NCBI GenBank assembly: GCA_016647705.1 | Contig: CM028326.1 | Span: forward strand, 23,575,901 to 23,639,900 | Source: Eucommia ulmoides | Taxonomy: Eukaryota > Streptophyta > Magnoliopsida > Garryales > Eucommiaceae | Direction of reading: 5' to 3' | DNA length: 64,000 bases | In this document: positions 1 to 12,787 of the stretch, piece after piece | Position numbering within the stretch: position 1 is the stretch's first letter | Layout: each line of letters opens with the position of its first letter | Translations under genes and position numbers: made by a program | Notes under the pieces: model-generated | The model's database searches: none | Told to the model about the DNA's origin: nothing | The model's input: only the letters and a program-made list of their open reading frames with translations

Positions 1-8
1 AGAAATGA

Positions 9-861
9 CACATTTGTTATCTTATATTTTGATTTCATTTCATTTTGATCAAATTAAAAATTATGTTAAAAATATTGGATGAAATTCGTTAATTTTTAGA
101 TATTTTCATTATTTCACACGTCTCCCTTGTAATATCAAGTATTAAAATAAATGGGAGTAAAATATAAATTTTTCTTTCCTTTCTTTTTCTTTTGTCTTTA
201 GTTTTTCACTTGTCTCTCCAATATCATTCTCTCTCTAACATATCCATATCTCTCTCTCCTCTCTCGCTTATTCATTTTTTTTTTTTAACCCTCCATTTTA
301 TTTTTTAAATAATAAAATATAAATAATGTTATTTTAGTAATTTAAAAATAAAAGACAATTTCCAACATTTAAAAAAAAATTACAAATAAAAATTTAAAAA
401 TATAATTAATTTTGTAAAAATATAAAATTAAGTTAGTTTATTTTTATCTTTTAAGGACAAAAACTATAATATATAATTAACTTGAAAAAATATAATTTAT
501 TTTTGCATTTTTATATTTTATTCTCTCTTTTATTTATTATTTTACATTTTTTTTTAAAAAACTTAAAAAATGGAGTATACAAAAATAAAAATAGATAATG
601 AATAAAGCGAGAGAGAGAGAGTGTGTGGAAGAGAGTGTGTGAAAAGAGGAGAGGGAGTTCTACAATTATCTTTGAAAAAATAAAACTAATTTTGTGCATT
701 TTTTTTTTGTAAGAATAAAAATTATAATACATAATTGACATAAAATATAATTTTTTTTATTTTTTATTTTATTTTATTACCTTACGTTTATTAAAAAAAA
801 ATAGAGGGTAAAAAATATAAAGTAAGAGATAGTGTGTATGGGGAGACGAGAGAGAGTCATG

Positions 862-895
<34 letters not shown>

Positions 896-1012
896 TGATG
901 AAGAGAGTGCAGACATACCTCTGAAGTAACGAATTCCATCCAATTTTTCTAGCAGAATATTTGATTCGACAAAATTGAAACGAAATTGAAACATGAAGAA
1001 CCAAATGTTTTA
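9..1012. repeat. Inverted-repeat (foldback or MITE-like) element
   Basis: The left side (about 9-115) and the right side (about 920-1012) are imperfect inverted copies. Both carry ATTGGATG followed by AATTCGTTA, and both continue outward through a TTTCATTTC-like stretch to an ACATTTG end. The inside holds pyrimidine/purine tracts (TCTCTC near 212-270, GAGAGA at 610-650 and 864-892) and a rough tandem duplication (about 395-660 and 661-905). No coding capacity is seen. No clean target duplication could be read because the left end is close to the window edge. Confidence 0.5.
864..892. repeat. (GA)n microsatellite
   Basis: This is an uninterrupted run of alternating G and A inside the inverted-repeat element. 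It has no coding meaning. Confidence 0.95.
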
Positions 1013-1554
1013 TATTAGAAATCTCAAGGTTCATTTAAACACCCACCTCATACTTAAGGGACCAAAAATGCAATTTTTCCTTACAGATTTATTTTTTATT
1101 TTTTACAAATAGAACATCCAATGCAAAACATCTAGTGAACCTCCCAAGTGAAAGATCTAAAGTTCAAGTTCTTCATTTCTGATGCGAACCTTACCAAGAA
1201 TAGTGGGACCCAAAAATCAATTTAGGGTATTTTTGCAAGGATTGTTCTAAAATTCAAATTTATAAACAAAAAGAAGAACACAAACCTTGACCCAACGTTT
1301 ATAAATGAAACGCAAACCAAAACTATAAAGTAACAAATCTCGACCCCTTGATTATAATTGAATTACGAACCAAAAGTATAAAGTTTAAACGTTACAAGAA
1401 ATTTTTGATAAGTTTTAAAAAAAATTCTCTGAAGAATTCAAAAGGAAACCCTCTCAATGATGTATTATTCAAAATGCAGTTGAAACATGCAATAAATCTT
1501 TTAGTGGTGCTTGTTGATTCTCAAAGCATAATTGTGTTGTAATTCAATTTTTTT

Positions 1555-1621
<67 letters not shown>

Positions 1622-2436
1622 AGGACATCCAGACGCGCAATAGAATAATTTTACTTTCAGTACTTTTTAAGTCAAAATTATTTCACCCCGCAAAGAAAAG
1701 AAAAATGGAGGTACAATTAGTTAGCTCTTTTCATACAAAGCAAACATGGTGTGCACTACCCTTTGCAATCCGAAAGGACCTTCTTCCTCCATTGGCCATT
1801 GATGATGTCATGATCAACGGTGCATGATGTTATGGTCAACCAAGACTTTTTTTTTTCATTTTTTTAAAATAAAATAATTAATATTTAGTACTTGTTTAAT
1901 ACAATTAAAATTTCAATTGCTTAAACCTAGCCAAAATTGTTGGTTAATACTAAGCTATAAACATTCGAAATTTCTGGTCCTTCGATCTCTATTGATCTCT
2001 TATAATTTAAAAAATGATTTTTTTTTTTTTTTTGAAAAAAAATAATAATTTTTAAGTGTAAAATAAATATTATTTTTCACAAGGCAGGTGGAGTATAATT
2101 ATTAAAAAAAAGAAGAAGAAGTAAATAACAGTTGTTCTTATCCCATTAATCCCATTGTTGAGTGACTAATCATAAGCCTAATATGCTTAAAAGTTAATCC
2201 TAATTGTAGGTAGTAGCCACCCTACAAGTTAGAATTAGATATATATTTAAAGGAAGAACAAACAAGAGATTAGTAATTATGTTTTATTGTATTTACATGC
2301 AAAATATGATTAATACTTTTATTACAAAAGAAATGAATCAAAATCTCTAATTTATTTCACATAGAGATTTAATAAAAATAATTTATTATAAATTAAGTTA
2401 GAATAATTAATAAATTATTTCATAAAATAATATTTT
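1013..2436. other. AT-rich intergenic DNA
   Basis: No supported gene is present. The stretch contains a long (TA)n run at about 1559-1615, poly-A and poly-T tracts near 1850 and 2016, and otherwise unique AT-rich sequence. Short ORFs here have no recognisable motif and AT-driven composition. Confidence 0.7.
1559..1615. repeat. (TA)n microsatellite
   Basis: About 28 uninterrupted TA dinucleotides lie in AT-rich intergenic sequence. Confidence 0.97.
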
Positions 2437-3151
2437 TATTGGCGTTGAAAATTGCTTAACACCCGTAATTGGTTCGGTCAGAGTCCAGGCGAAGATTTTC
2501 TTTGCTGAGTTGGCGGTCTCGAATACAGTGTCCTCTGTCAAGTAAACGGTCAATGGTCAATTCCTTGCAGATCAAGCTTGCACCTGCACAAAGATTTTCT
2601 AGGGTGTGCCCAACAAATTCCCTTTACCGTGAGAATAAAAGTTCGGGAGAATAGAAGTATGGTGTTGATTAAGTAGAGTTTCTCATCATACCTGGAGCAT
2701 TTACTACCCGTTATTTATAAGAGAGAGGTCGGATTAGTTCTGAGAAATTAGGGCTCTAAGTGCAGTCAATTAGCATAACCCGATGCGTGCTCAATGAAGA
2801 GGCACGTGACATGGCTTAAGCAATTGGGTCTTGCATTTCAGTCCACCAAGAGGAGCCAATAGGTTGGACCAAATGATAAGGAGGCGGAGCCTAGCCTACG
2901 GAGATGTAGGAGCCTACTTGGTGGCTTTGAGAGTCTTTCCAGTGGCCACTACTGCCAGACCAAACAAAGGGACATGTAGACTTCGAAAGTGTAGTCCATG
3001 GGTGGTGAACAAATCGGACAAGGGCATTTGGTCGGTATTGTCACGCTGTAAGGTGGTCGTTGAGTAGTCAACGGTGGTCACCAAGGGGTCTCACCTCGTC
3101 ATGTGGAGAGTCGTGAGTAATCTGAGGTGCCTGGCTAAATTGACCCTATCA
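2437..3151 (-). mobile_element. Solo LTR, Tat-like Ty3/gypsy family (minus)
   Basis: This island is clearly richer in G and C than its flanks. It is homologous by eye, in the same orientation, to the LTR at 12788-13592. Shared blocks include the AACACCC(C/G) end, ACGGTCAA, TGCACAAAGA, the run into a GTGAGAATAAAAG-like block, and GATAAGAGAG-type text near the middle. On the minus strand it starts about TGATAGGG (3151) and ends about CCAATA (2437). No internal region, primer site or second LTR follows, so it is called a solo LTR. The exact ends and target duplication are unclear (about 10 bases either way). The ORFs inside it are LTR text, not genes. Confidence 0.65.
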
Positions 3152-3423
3152 TTTTCCTCAAAAAAATAAAATCTCTCTTTTAAATATTGATAATTTTCTT
3201 TAAACAAATAAACTTGTTAGGCTTTTCTAATAATGAAATTCAAAATATAAAACTTTTAATTGAAATCAACAAAGCTTTTTTCACAAATAACAATAATAAA
3301 AAAAGATTTTAACGTATAGTAATGCATATTGATTTCAATAACCTGGTATATGAAATTTACTCTTTTTTATGTATAAATATATTAATATTAACACTATCCA
3401 TGAATTAAAAATTAAAACCATTC

Positions 3424-3471
3424 ATTATTATTATTATTATTATTATTATTGTTATTATTATTATTATTATT
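3424..3471. repeat. (TTA)n microsatellite
   Basis: About 16 TTA triplets with one G interruption. Confidence 0.95.
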
Positions 3472-3995
3472 GATTGTTTACGGTAAGGTGTGTGTGAGTC
3501 ATCTTACTCGTACCTCGTCTAATTATTTTTCCGAACGATCTTAAAGGCGCACTTTCTCACATCGGCCTAGCGCATTCAAGATTAAATCTAAGATTTAAAT
3601 TATGGATTACTCATCAGGAGAGTCGAATCTTGATTAACAAAAAAAAATGAATACTTCCGCTTGTTAACTGGACTAACACATCGTTAAATATTCTATGTAC
3701 TGTATGCTAGGATAACAAATTGAAGGTACAATCTCAAGGTTTGTGTCCTAATGAATACTAAATTTATCGTTCTAGTAGAAGATTTAGAGTTTAATCCTTT
3801 CACTCAATGTATGAATCAAAAATAAAAATAAATTGATGGTACAAATGACAAATTTAGGCCAAAAAATAATGATTGTGTAGGCTAGTAATTTCCTTAGCAC
3901 TTAGGTGTGTGATCATGAAGAATGGACCCTTGGGCTATTTCTATTTGGGTTATAGGGCAAATGTGCTTGCCACTTACACCTCAACCCCACCCTAC

Positions 3996-4031
<36 letters not shown>
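3996..4031. repeat. (CA)n microsatellite
   Basis: An uninterrupted CA run. It creates His-Thr repeats in two overlapping spurious ORFs. Confidence 0.96.
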
Positions 4032-4034
<3 letters not shown>

Positions 4035-5723
4035 CCTTTACTTATATTACTTTATTTTCTCTCTTCTTTTCACAAAGTTCCACTCACGTTGTGATAATTC
4101 AATTCTGATGTTGTAGGAATATTGGCCCATAAAGTGTCACTCTCAATGCCAATAAATTATTAATATAATTAAAAAAAAAAATTGAAAACGGTGTGAACCC
4201 TTTTTGTAAAGTTGTTGGTCTCAAGGAATAAATTCCATCTCCACAACCTAGACATTGTGTTTTGAATTTATCCCATATATCATTTTTCTTCTTCAAATTA
4301 ATCTCAAATAGTATTTTTGAACAAAAGATGGCGTTTGGTGAGGTGGCTTGTTAACTTCTCTTGCATCCCATGTTCCATGTCTTCACGGTTAGACTCTCGT
4401 AAAAAAACACTCTAAAAATTAAATTTCGAATTTAATTATGAATACAGCAGATCATTGTGACAAAATGCACCCTTAAAATTTCTTATGTAAGTGGTTAGTC
4501 GAGGTGCGTGTAAACTGTTTACCTGGCATACCTAACCGTAAAATCCCTCCTCCAAAAAAAAACCCCAAATAAATAGACAGTCACACATTTTGTCCTATTT
4601 GAATATATTTAATTGCAGATAAATATTTTTTTAATAATTATTTAAATAGACAAAGAGTAGTAAAATAAAATAAATTAGCAAATAACAAAAAATATTCACA
4701 AGGCTAATTTATGGAAAAAAGGTGTTTTAATAATGAGAGAAAATATGGAAACCCTTTTGTTTTATGAAAGAAAAGTAATAAAAAATAAATAAATACAGAA
4801 TTGATAAAAACTACAACATAAATAACTTTAAAAAAATTGAAAAAATCGTAATCCCATGATATTGATTTGTATGTTTAGAATTAGTCTCTTAAATTTCGAT
4901 CTAATTTTGTATTAGTCCCACACGTGCTCACACGTTGTATGTGGAACGTATAGAGAGCTTGGTGACGGGTTTCTTTCAGATCGTTAGTTCAGTTTTTGAA
5001 TTTTACTATATCTATATTCTGAGTTTGGGAGTTTTGTTGTGTTCTTGGTCAATTTTGTATTGTCAGGGTAGGGTTTTGGAGCTATTGATACATGAGGACA
5101 ACATTTTTTAGCGAATCAATATTGCAAGTAATCGTGTTATCGTTTTTCGCTCTATTTTTCATTGAATTGATGATTAATTGTTAATGCTTACAATGCAATT
5201 TCGTTACATTCAAATTTTTTGATTGTTTCTTCGAAACGGATTGCTTGAGATTTATTTGTTACTTAGATTTTTGAGTGGAGAATGTGATATTTCTATTGTG
5301 ATACATGTGTTGAATAAGTGCAATAGATTTGACAATATTTTTGATGTGGAAGAATATGATCGATGATGTTTATCAAATTTTGTTTGCATGTCTTGTAGAT
5401 TTGAGTTGTTTAATCGTTTTTGATATTATGCATCTGTTTGTAGCTGTTCAATTGATTTTTCGTCGACTTGATTTTTTTTTTTAACATATAGAATATTTTG
5501 AGTAAGAGTTAGTTTTGTTATAGTGAAAAACCTGTTACATTCTATTAATAATCCTGTAAGTTTTAAGATTTAATTACATTCTACTCGTTATTTTTTGTTA
5601 CACTTTCAACTTTATTTCAGTCTTGTGTTTTTGCTTTATTAGTTTGTGTAGTTATTTTTTCATTTTATATATGTTTTTGTTTTAATGATTAGTTCTTTAT
5701 GTTCTATTTTTTTCTAGACGTTA

Positions 5724-7511
5724 GTGTTTTATATTAGTGACATATTTTTCTGTGTGTTCTGCCATGTTTTTCTTATTGCAATTTCTTCATTATATATAAA
5801 AAGTCAAACTTGGCGATTGCTTTATGCATACAAAGATTACAATGCAATTATGAAAATTGATAACGATATGAGTTTTGCTAGTTCTGTAGAAAAGATTGTC
5901 TTTCGATGGAATTGTTTGTCATCAATTGCATTTTCTATGCATTATTCCCTCCCTAGTTTTCCAAATTGTATGTTATGTGATCAATATGACTATGATAGTA
6001 TGATTATGTTGATTAGAAGTCGTGATAAAGGATAATTGTATGATCCCTGGACACGGTTTAAATGTTACATCCGGTGGCAAGTAATATAGTAGGTAGTGCA
6101 TTAGGCGAATCATCTTTATATGTTTACAATGATGAGGACGATGTTATGCTGGCTTATTCTTTGTGTCATGAGAAGATGTACTTGCAATATACTAAGTGGG
6201 AAAAAGAGATCTTGAACTAACTATAAAAATATTACGTTTACCTAATATTTGTTCTTTTGAAATTATAATTCAACATATCTTGATTTTTATACTATTTTTT
6301 TTTTGTTTGTTTTGTTTTTGATAATTAAATACAATATAAGTATATTTTCTACCTTTTTGTTTGTAATCACGATATATTTTTGTTATTTTATGTCATTTTT
6401 ATATACTTTATGTGATATTTGTTCTTTTTATAGGCAAAAAAAAGTGATTTTTTTAGGCATGTTTCCACTTCCATTTGGTATTGTTGATGTTGAAAATGAT
6501 GATAATTGATTCTGGGTTTTGACACAATTAGCTCTTATATTACCTCCAAAACATGTCATAACATTTATTTTTGATCAACACAATGAAATTATTCAAGGCG
6601 TTCAAAATGTTTTTCCTTATTGCTATCATGCATTTGGTTTGTAACAACTCAAAATGAATCTTAGAGCTGCATTGAGTGGACACAAGACCAGAATAATTGA
6701 GTTTTTTTGTGGGATAACTGTATGATTGTGGTTACGCAGCAACTCATGAAATTTACAATATAGCATATGATGAAATGATAATGCAAAGAAAAGGATGAGT
6801 GGATAAATTTATGGAAGATTTGTCAAAAGAAAGATACAGTCGAGCATTCTTTTGAGGCACAAGGTATAGCGAGATGTCATCAAATTTGACAAAGTCATTT
6901 AATGCTTGGATTAAGAATTATAAGCATATGCCTATTATTTTGATGGTTGACAAGATAAGAATTTTGTTAATGGAACAAATGCCTGAACAAAAGAATGACT
7001 CATTACGATTAACCGAAGTGATATGTCCTTATTAGGATGCGGAGTAGTCATGACACATTACTGAATTTAAATGTTGAACATGGCTAGTTAGCAAGGGTGT
7101 AGAAGGAATATATGAAGTGCACTGTCACTCTTCTGTGTATATTGACATAAATAAAAAAAGATGCTCATGTCGAATATGTCGAATATGGCAACTGAATAGC
7201 TTCCCATGCTTGCAAGCTTATGCAACAATCAAGAAGACATAATCGCATTTATATGGTTTTGTGGAAGTTTAATTCCATTGTAGTTTCAACTATAAGAGTT
7301 ACTCAAAAAGCATTTATCCTGAGCCAATAATGGAAAGACCTATTCTTCAAGAGACATGACCTGTTATAGTACACTCTTAATCAAGAAGGCAGCTCGGACA
7401 TATGAGAAAACAACGAATTCCTTTGAGGGGTGAGGTGAAGGAGAATAAGTGTGGTCGATGTGGTCAATTGGGTAGAGATAATAGAAAATCTTGCAAACTT
7501 TCACTTAATTA
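5724..7511 (+). pseudogene. Mutator-like (MULE) transposase, decayed
   Basis: Reading across frameshifts and stops, the parts appear in family order. Near 6465-6510 the text reads FPLPFGIVDVENDDN, then a stop, then FWVLTQLA, which is the start of the MULE DDE domain. TFIFDQHNEIIQGVQNVFP follows at about 6560-6620, then HAF and KMNLRAALSG. At about 6870-6960 there is NLTKSFNAWIKNYKHMPI, matching the conserved NVAESFN-type block. A degenerate SWIM zinc finger follows at about 7155-7235 (CSCR, then WQLNSFPCLQAYATI, with Gln where His is expected). A C-terminal knuckle-like KCGRCGQLGRDN stretch lies at 7450-7490. In active elements this protein cuts and joins transposon ends. Many stops make it non-functional. 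The N-terminal part (5724-6035) is assigned only by position. Its terminal inverted repeats were not found. Confidence 0.8.
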
Positions 7512-7957
7512 GGTAGAGCCCTTTTATGTGGTTCATTTGTTTTTCAGATTTTTTTGGTCATATGTTAGTTGTTGTTTTTTTCAGCTTTTTTTTTTTTTTT
7601 TTTTTTTCAATTTGATTTTCAACTTGAACACTTAGTTACATGTCACTAAATGTGTGATATAAAATAGTCAATCATATGTGATTCTTTTGTTCATTTTTTT
7701 GTCATGCAACATATTTACATGTAACTAAGTGAACTCTTCTAAACTAGTTACATATATGTAGTTAGACATCAGGGTTTAGGATTTTTCAAGAATCAGAAAA
7801 TAACTAGTGTTAAACAACATGTTTTACAAACAAAAAAGTATTGATTACATTATTTAACGAAGAATATGTACTAAAATAAATAGAGAAGAGAATTGCAAAA
7901 AATGTATTTTATACTAGTATTACAGACATTTTGCTAGCAGATCCTATAAGAGCTTGT
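7512..7957. other. T-rich sequence downstream of MULE pseudogene
   Basis: The region has a long poly-T tract (about 7586-7608) and AT-rich text with no recognised feature. It ends at the 5-bp target duplication CTTGT of the next LTR. Confidence 0.6.
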
Positions 7958-9344
7958 TGATAGGTATAATTTATCTATTTATTTCCAACCTGGTTTTGAT
8001 AGTTTTTGAGTATTTTTATAGTGTTTTTATATGTTTTAATACGTTTTTATTCTTTTTGTTATAAATCAGGTGTCTGGGTTGAAAAGGGATGAAAACGGTC
8101 TTTAAACAATCATATCGGAGCAAGAACGGTGGGAAAGGAGCAAAAAGACAGTTCAGAAGCCTGTATCCACTGCTGCAGTGGTGAAAATACAGAGAGTTAG
8201 CTGAACTCCCCACCGTTGGAGCCTAGTCAAAATACAAAGAGTTCCCTAAGTTTTTGATCGCCCACCGCTGCAGCAGTCAATCAAACAGTAGCCAGCCGAC
8301 ATACCCACCGCTGTAGCGGTGACCCCTGTACTTGTAAAATAGTTTTTTAGATATTTTTAGATATTTTGGTGCCCATATCTTGTCTCCTCCTCTCATTTTT
8401 TGGATTATTAGACCTCCTTAGAGGATTAGATAGATTTGAGAGTGTTTTTGGGGAGAGCTCATCCAAACCCGAAGGAGAAGAACATAAAGCGAAGAAGGAG
8501 AAGCGATCTCGAAGCGGTTTTAGCATCAAATCTTCGAACAACGGCTAGTTTTTTTCGTTTCTCTCTTCATTTCTTAACTTTGGTTTATTGTTTGAGCATG
8601 TTTAGCTCGTTTCTTGTTGTATAAACGGTTATGGTCATTAGCTAAACTTGGATTATCTTTGGGATTAATATAGTTTATGAAAATATTGTTTGTTTGAATT
8701 GTATTTCTTTAACGGTTGTTATTCGTTATTCGATTGTGTTTACTGTTTTTGTATTTCCATTATATGCTTGTTTAGATATATTGAGAAATCGGGGTTTGAC
8801 ACTCGGGAAAGGTAACCCCAAATTCGGACTAGGGTTTAAATATAACACGACGATCTAACGACCCAGGAGGGTGTTAGAAAGTGTGCAATCCATGACGTTG
8901 GGGTAAGACTCATGTGACTATGTGTTCTAAAAAACACTAGAGGGGGATTTTCGCGTTAATACAAAGTCACATATTCATTTACTTGACACTCGGGAGAGAG
9001 AGTGAATGAGTTTACGATATTGAGATTGTCGGATAGGTCGAATACCTTTATTGATAACTAAATGAAACCAAACACGTATTTGTAAACGAAGTTAATCCCT
9101 AGATAATCTATTCCCCTAAACGTCTCAATATAGTATTATAGTATAAATAGTTTAATTAGTGTTTTAGATTAATATTTATATTATAAATAAAACATATTTT
9201 TATCGCCTAAATAAAGTTAGGTTATGATAATTACGATAATCTCAACCAATCCCTGTGGATACGATAACCCTTACTCTTCCTATTATACTAAAACTTGACA
9301 CGTACACTTGCGGTGAAAGTAGCGATGCAATATTCGCGCTACCA
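7958..9344 (+). mobile_element. Solo LTR A, Athila-like family
   Basis: This 1387-bp LTR begins TGATAGGT and ends GCGCTACCA. It is flanked by CTTGT (7953-7957) and CTTAT (9345-9349), a 5-bp target duplication with one transition. The full length resembles the LTRs at 41215-42579 and 51573-52867. Family hallmarks are the GC-rich near-palindromes (for example CACCGCTGTAGCGGTG near 8306), the ACACTCGGGA(A/G)AGGTAACCCC block near 8801, and the terminal ACACTTGCGGTGAAAGTAGCG text. No primer site or internal region follows, so it is a solo LTR left by recombination between two LTRs. Confidence 0.9.
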
Positions 9345-9477
9345 CTTATTCTCATGTTCAAGTTCTTTGTTCTGAATCTCCAATCCTCTGCATCTTTGTT
9401 TTGCATCCTCTTTACCTTGTTTCATCTAGCGATACCTTGTCCTTGAAACACCCATTTTCCACATGAAATCTTGTAGC

Positions 9478-10010
9478 TTGTGTTTGGGTAAGGTAAGTCA
9501 AGGTATTTATTTGAGCAAGGGATTTCACAAGTCCTATTTAGGAAATTCCTTATTTTGGTATTATGAAGAGGAATTTATGAAATCCATTCATTTGTAAAAT
9601 AGAAGAATAAGAGAGATTTGTAAATCCAGTCAAAACACATGTTATTTCTAAATCTATTTAAAGATGGAATTTCCTATTTTTTTTTTCAATTTCTCATTCA
9701 TTTCACTTCAATCCCTTTTTTATTTTGTAATTGTATGTATTTTAAAATTCTCACTTCTCTCTATATATTATACAATAAAAGTATATTTGTAAAATAGGTA
9801 TAAAAATCATATTAATAGTTATGCATAATTAAAATTATATTTATTTTACTAAAATAGCTATAAAAATTATATTATTAAATCACTAAATAAAAATTATATC
9901 ATGAGATATATTTTCACATTTTTATTATTAAAATTTAATAGATTTAAAAAATGTACCTACAAATGCTTATCTATCTAAACAAGGGAACTGTGGAATTACT
10001 CAACCAAACT
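9478..10010. mobile_element. MITE-like AT-rich element (tentative)
   Basis: The left end reads GTGTTTGGGTAAGG. The right end, read on the minus strand, reads GAGTTTGGTTGAG. This gives short imperfect inverted ends around AT-rich non-coding DNA. A further inverted match to the left end, containing a GTGTTTGGGCAAGG-type motif, lies at about 22960-22975, so this end sequence is a repeat in the window. No target duplication was confirmed. Confidence 0.35.
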
Positions 10011-10013
10011 CTT

Positions 10014-12640
10014 TCGTCTGACAGGTGGGTGGTGTGGGTTTGCATGAAGTCGGTGCATGGCCACCCTGGGATCAATACTAGGGAGCTCTTCATGTGACTT
10101 TGCAAAGACGTTGTAGTTCTTTCAGAGGAGTTCGATGAGCGCTGATCACTGTTCCCCAGACAACTTGGCCCTTATTCTCACTGTTCACTTCTTGCAGGTC
10201 GGGTAGATGGACACTTCTACCAGGTCCTTATGTTGTCGGGGCCCAAGTTTTTTGTCACATGGGTCTTCAATGGGGATAGGGACGAGCTCGGTTTCCACTG
10301 TCAATTGCTACTTATTCTTCTCGAGGGCTTTATGAGCTTAGGCTCTTGAAGACTCTTAATTTCCCCGGACTTCGTCTAGACCTTGGTAGGTGGGAGATTT
10401 CATTATTTGGTGATAGGGGGAGATTACTACCTTGTGAGTAGAGACCACAGGGCATCCTATGGTGGCATTGTAAGAAGACGACCTGTCTACCACCAAGAAT
10501 CTACTCCACATGGTTGTAGAGCATGAAACAGTGCCCACGATAACTGGCAGTGCAACCAGCCCACCGAAGTGATGACGTCCTCCCAAAACTGACCAGAGGG
10601 GACTTCGTGGGCTACAGCGAGCTCAACTGTATCTTCATTTTGTCAAATGCCCAATTGAACCTGATATTCGCTCCAATCGTCCACCAGGTTGCGCCCTGTC
10701 TTGAAATGGTTGATGAGAGCAGTGATAACTAGGGTGTCATCCTGGGTCACATACACTTCCCATAGGTTAGCCTCGCTGAAAGAGATAACATTGTGCAAGG
10801 CAGCATCAACGGTGCTCACCTCGTATATGTCCTCGTGGCCTTCCTCTTAGCTCAATGCTCATGAGTTTTGCGAGAGAAAGATTTATCTCCCCCTGACTTG
10901 AATCAGCCGTGGATGACATTGATCACGCCATGCACGCACTGAGAGTTATCATTCTTGTCTTCCTCTTGCCTGGCCTGTGGTCGACCTTGGTTTTCTCTTC
11001 TCTTCTTACGAGGCTGTTGTTCATCCTGGCGGTCACGTTCTTCTACTCGTTGCTCTCTGACCGCTCTTCAACATATTTTCCTAGATAACCTCTATGGATG
11101 AGGGCTTCAATTTCCTTACGGAATTGGAAGTAAATCTTTGTGGAGTGCCCCAGTCCTAATGGAATTCATAATACTTGTTCATCGACCTTCCCATTTGATT
11201 TTCCTTTAAAGGAGGGGGAGGCTGAAAAAAGTCCTTCCCATAGCCTCCACGTAGATCATTGAGATGGAGGCAATAGTCTTGGGGTCGGTGCCTTGGGAGA
11301 GGGAACAACTTTCTGTCCCTTGGGTAGAGGTCCTAATCTCCATTCTGCTTGCAGTTTTTTTTAGCCTTGGGATCGACTTGGGCCCTCTTCATTTTTCCTA
11401 TTTTCTACTAGTTTCTTTCTCGCTCTCTTCTGGCCACCACCTGTAGGTCGATATTGTGGAAGGGGGTGCCGCGGTCCACCACTTGATCGAGGTTTGCGAT
11501 GGTATTTGTGCAAAGGTCGTAGGGCAATCTCTAATGGCAAAGTCCATCAATGAACATGGACATCACCATACCCTCAAAGAGATCTTCGTAGGCGTTTACT
11601 TCCTGGTTGAAGCAATTGATGTACTCTTCGAGGGACTCACCTTGCTCTTGTTGGATGGCAAAATATGGGCCATGGTCTTCGGCCTCCGTCGTAAGCAATT
11701 GAAGTGAGTAAAGAAGAGTTGTGCAAGCTCTTAGAACGTGGTAATGGAGGTCGACCTAATGCTCTGGAACTATGTCCTAGCTACATCCGACAAGGTAAGC
11801 GGGAATCCCTTGTACCCTGTGGCCACGAAGACGGTCTGCATGTCCATATGGGATTGGAAGATGGATAATTGGTCAACATGATCTGTGGTCTAGTCGTAAG
11901 TGGTCATTTGTGGGTGTAAGAAGTAGCATCATACCCCTACTTCCAATACCTCATTCACATAGGGTGACCTCACTTCCACAGGGAGTCTAGTCGCTCCTCT
12001 TCCACTGTAGATATCTTAAAGGAACACCTTTACGTTCGTAAGGCAGAACTCCATTTCACTCTCTCTAGCGGGCTCTGCCCGCAGGTCGTATGCCGAGGTG
12101 GTGGGAGGGCGGTGAATATGAGCCTACCTCTCGCTAACGTTGGGCCCACAACTTGGACCTCACCACAGGGCTAGGAGTTCAATCCCCGAGGAGGACGCTA
12201 ACCTTTTCCTGGAGCGTTGTCTTCTAGGATAAGGGGAAGAGGATCTTAACACAGCCGGGGGACCATTCTCCTGATCCTTTGGTTCGTGGTCGCGAGGCTG
12301 TGGGTGGTCCCCAGACGTGTGCCCATTGGAGAAGATCATATTTTTCCTGGAGAGATGTGCCTACTCCTTATGTCCCACGATCTATAGAGCTATGACCACA
12401 CCACGGGGGTCGGCGGTAGGTAGGTGAGGAGGACTTGAACACAAACCTCAAACTTTCCGAGCTGGCACTCTAGGGTTTCAATACGAAAGGTCTCAACGGC
12501 TCCCAAGGTTTTCCCCATAAAGGTATTAGAGGGAAAGGTCGAAGGGATCGTCTGGCCGATGGAAAGAGCATGGTCCTCGATGGCCGGAGCCCTATTGTCA
12601 GATTTAGGGACCTTAAACATTTTGTCGTTCTTTCAAGGAT
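10014..12640 (-). pseudogene. Gag-protease-RT fragment of Tat-like gypsy element
   Basis: Several frames must be combined. The Gag N-terminus is at 12620-12390. The Gag core near 11690-11520 includes LEEYINCFNQEVNAYEDL, which matches the conserved QGESLREY..RFN.E block. The Gag C-terminus near 11110-11050 includes FRKEIEALIHRGYLGKYV. Protease-region text lies at 10580-10350 (GGLVALPVIVGTV, FLVVDRSSSYNATIGCP, STHKVVISPYH). The start of RT lies at about 10110-10030 (YNVFAKSHEELPSIDPRVAM, the equivalent of DVFAWSHEDMPGIDP). Gag packages the RNA, protease cuts the polyprotein and RT copies it. Frameshifts and the truncation abolish function. Confidence 0.8.
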
Positions 12641-12787
12641 TTGATTGTTCTGAGGGCTATTCATAGTGCAATTTTTATTTCTTTGTTCGATTATCTGACT
12701 AAACCTTGTGATTATCAAGTCCTAACTAACTCGTGAGGGATGATCAAATGGATGCTTTTAGTAGCATTCTCACTGACGACACCAAAC

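Larger units (their letters stand above)
3152..5723. other. AT-rich intergenic DNA with microsatellites
   Basis: No gene is supported. Visible items are a (TTA)n run at 3424-3471, a (CA)n run at 3996-4031, and low-complexity A/T sequence. Text near 3480-3650 and 4480-4560 is less AT-rich and may be old repeat fragments, but I could not assign it. The 4900-5720 part leads into the MULE pseudogene and may be its 5' leader. Confidence 0.6.

Noticed and set aside
2831-3067. 78-codon ORF in a G/C-richer island
   Set aside because: It lies wholly within a Tat-like solo LTR whose related copy at 12788-13592 does not keep the frame.
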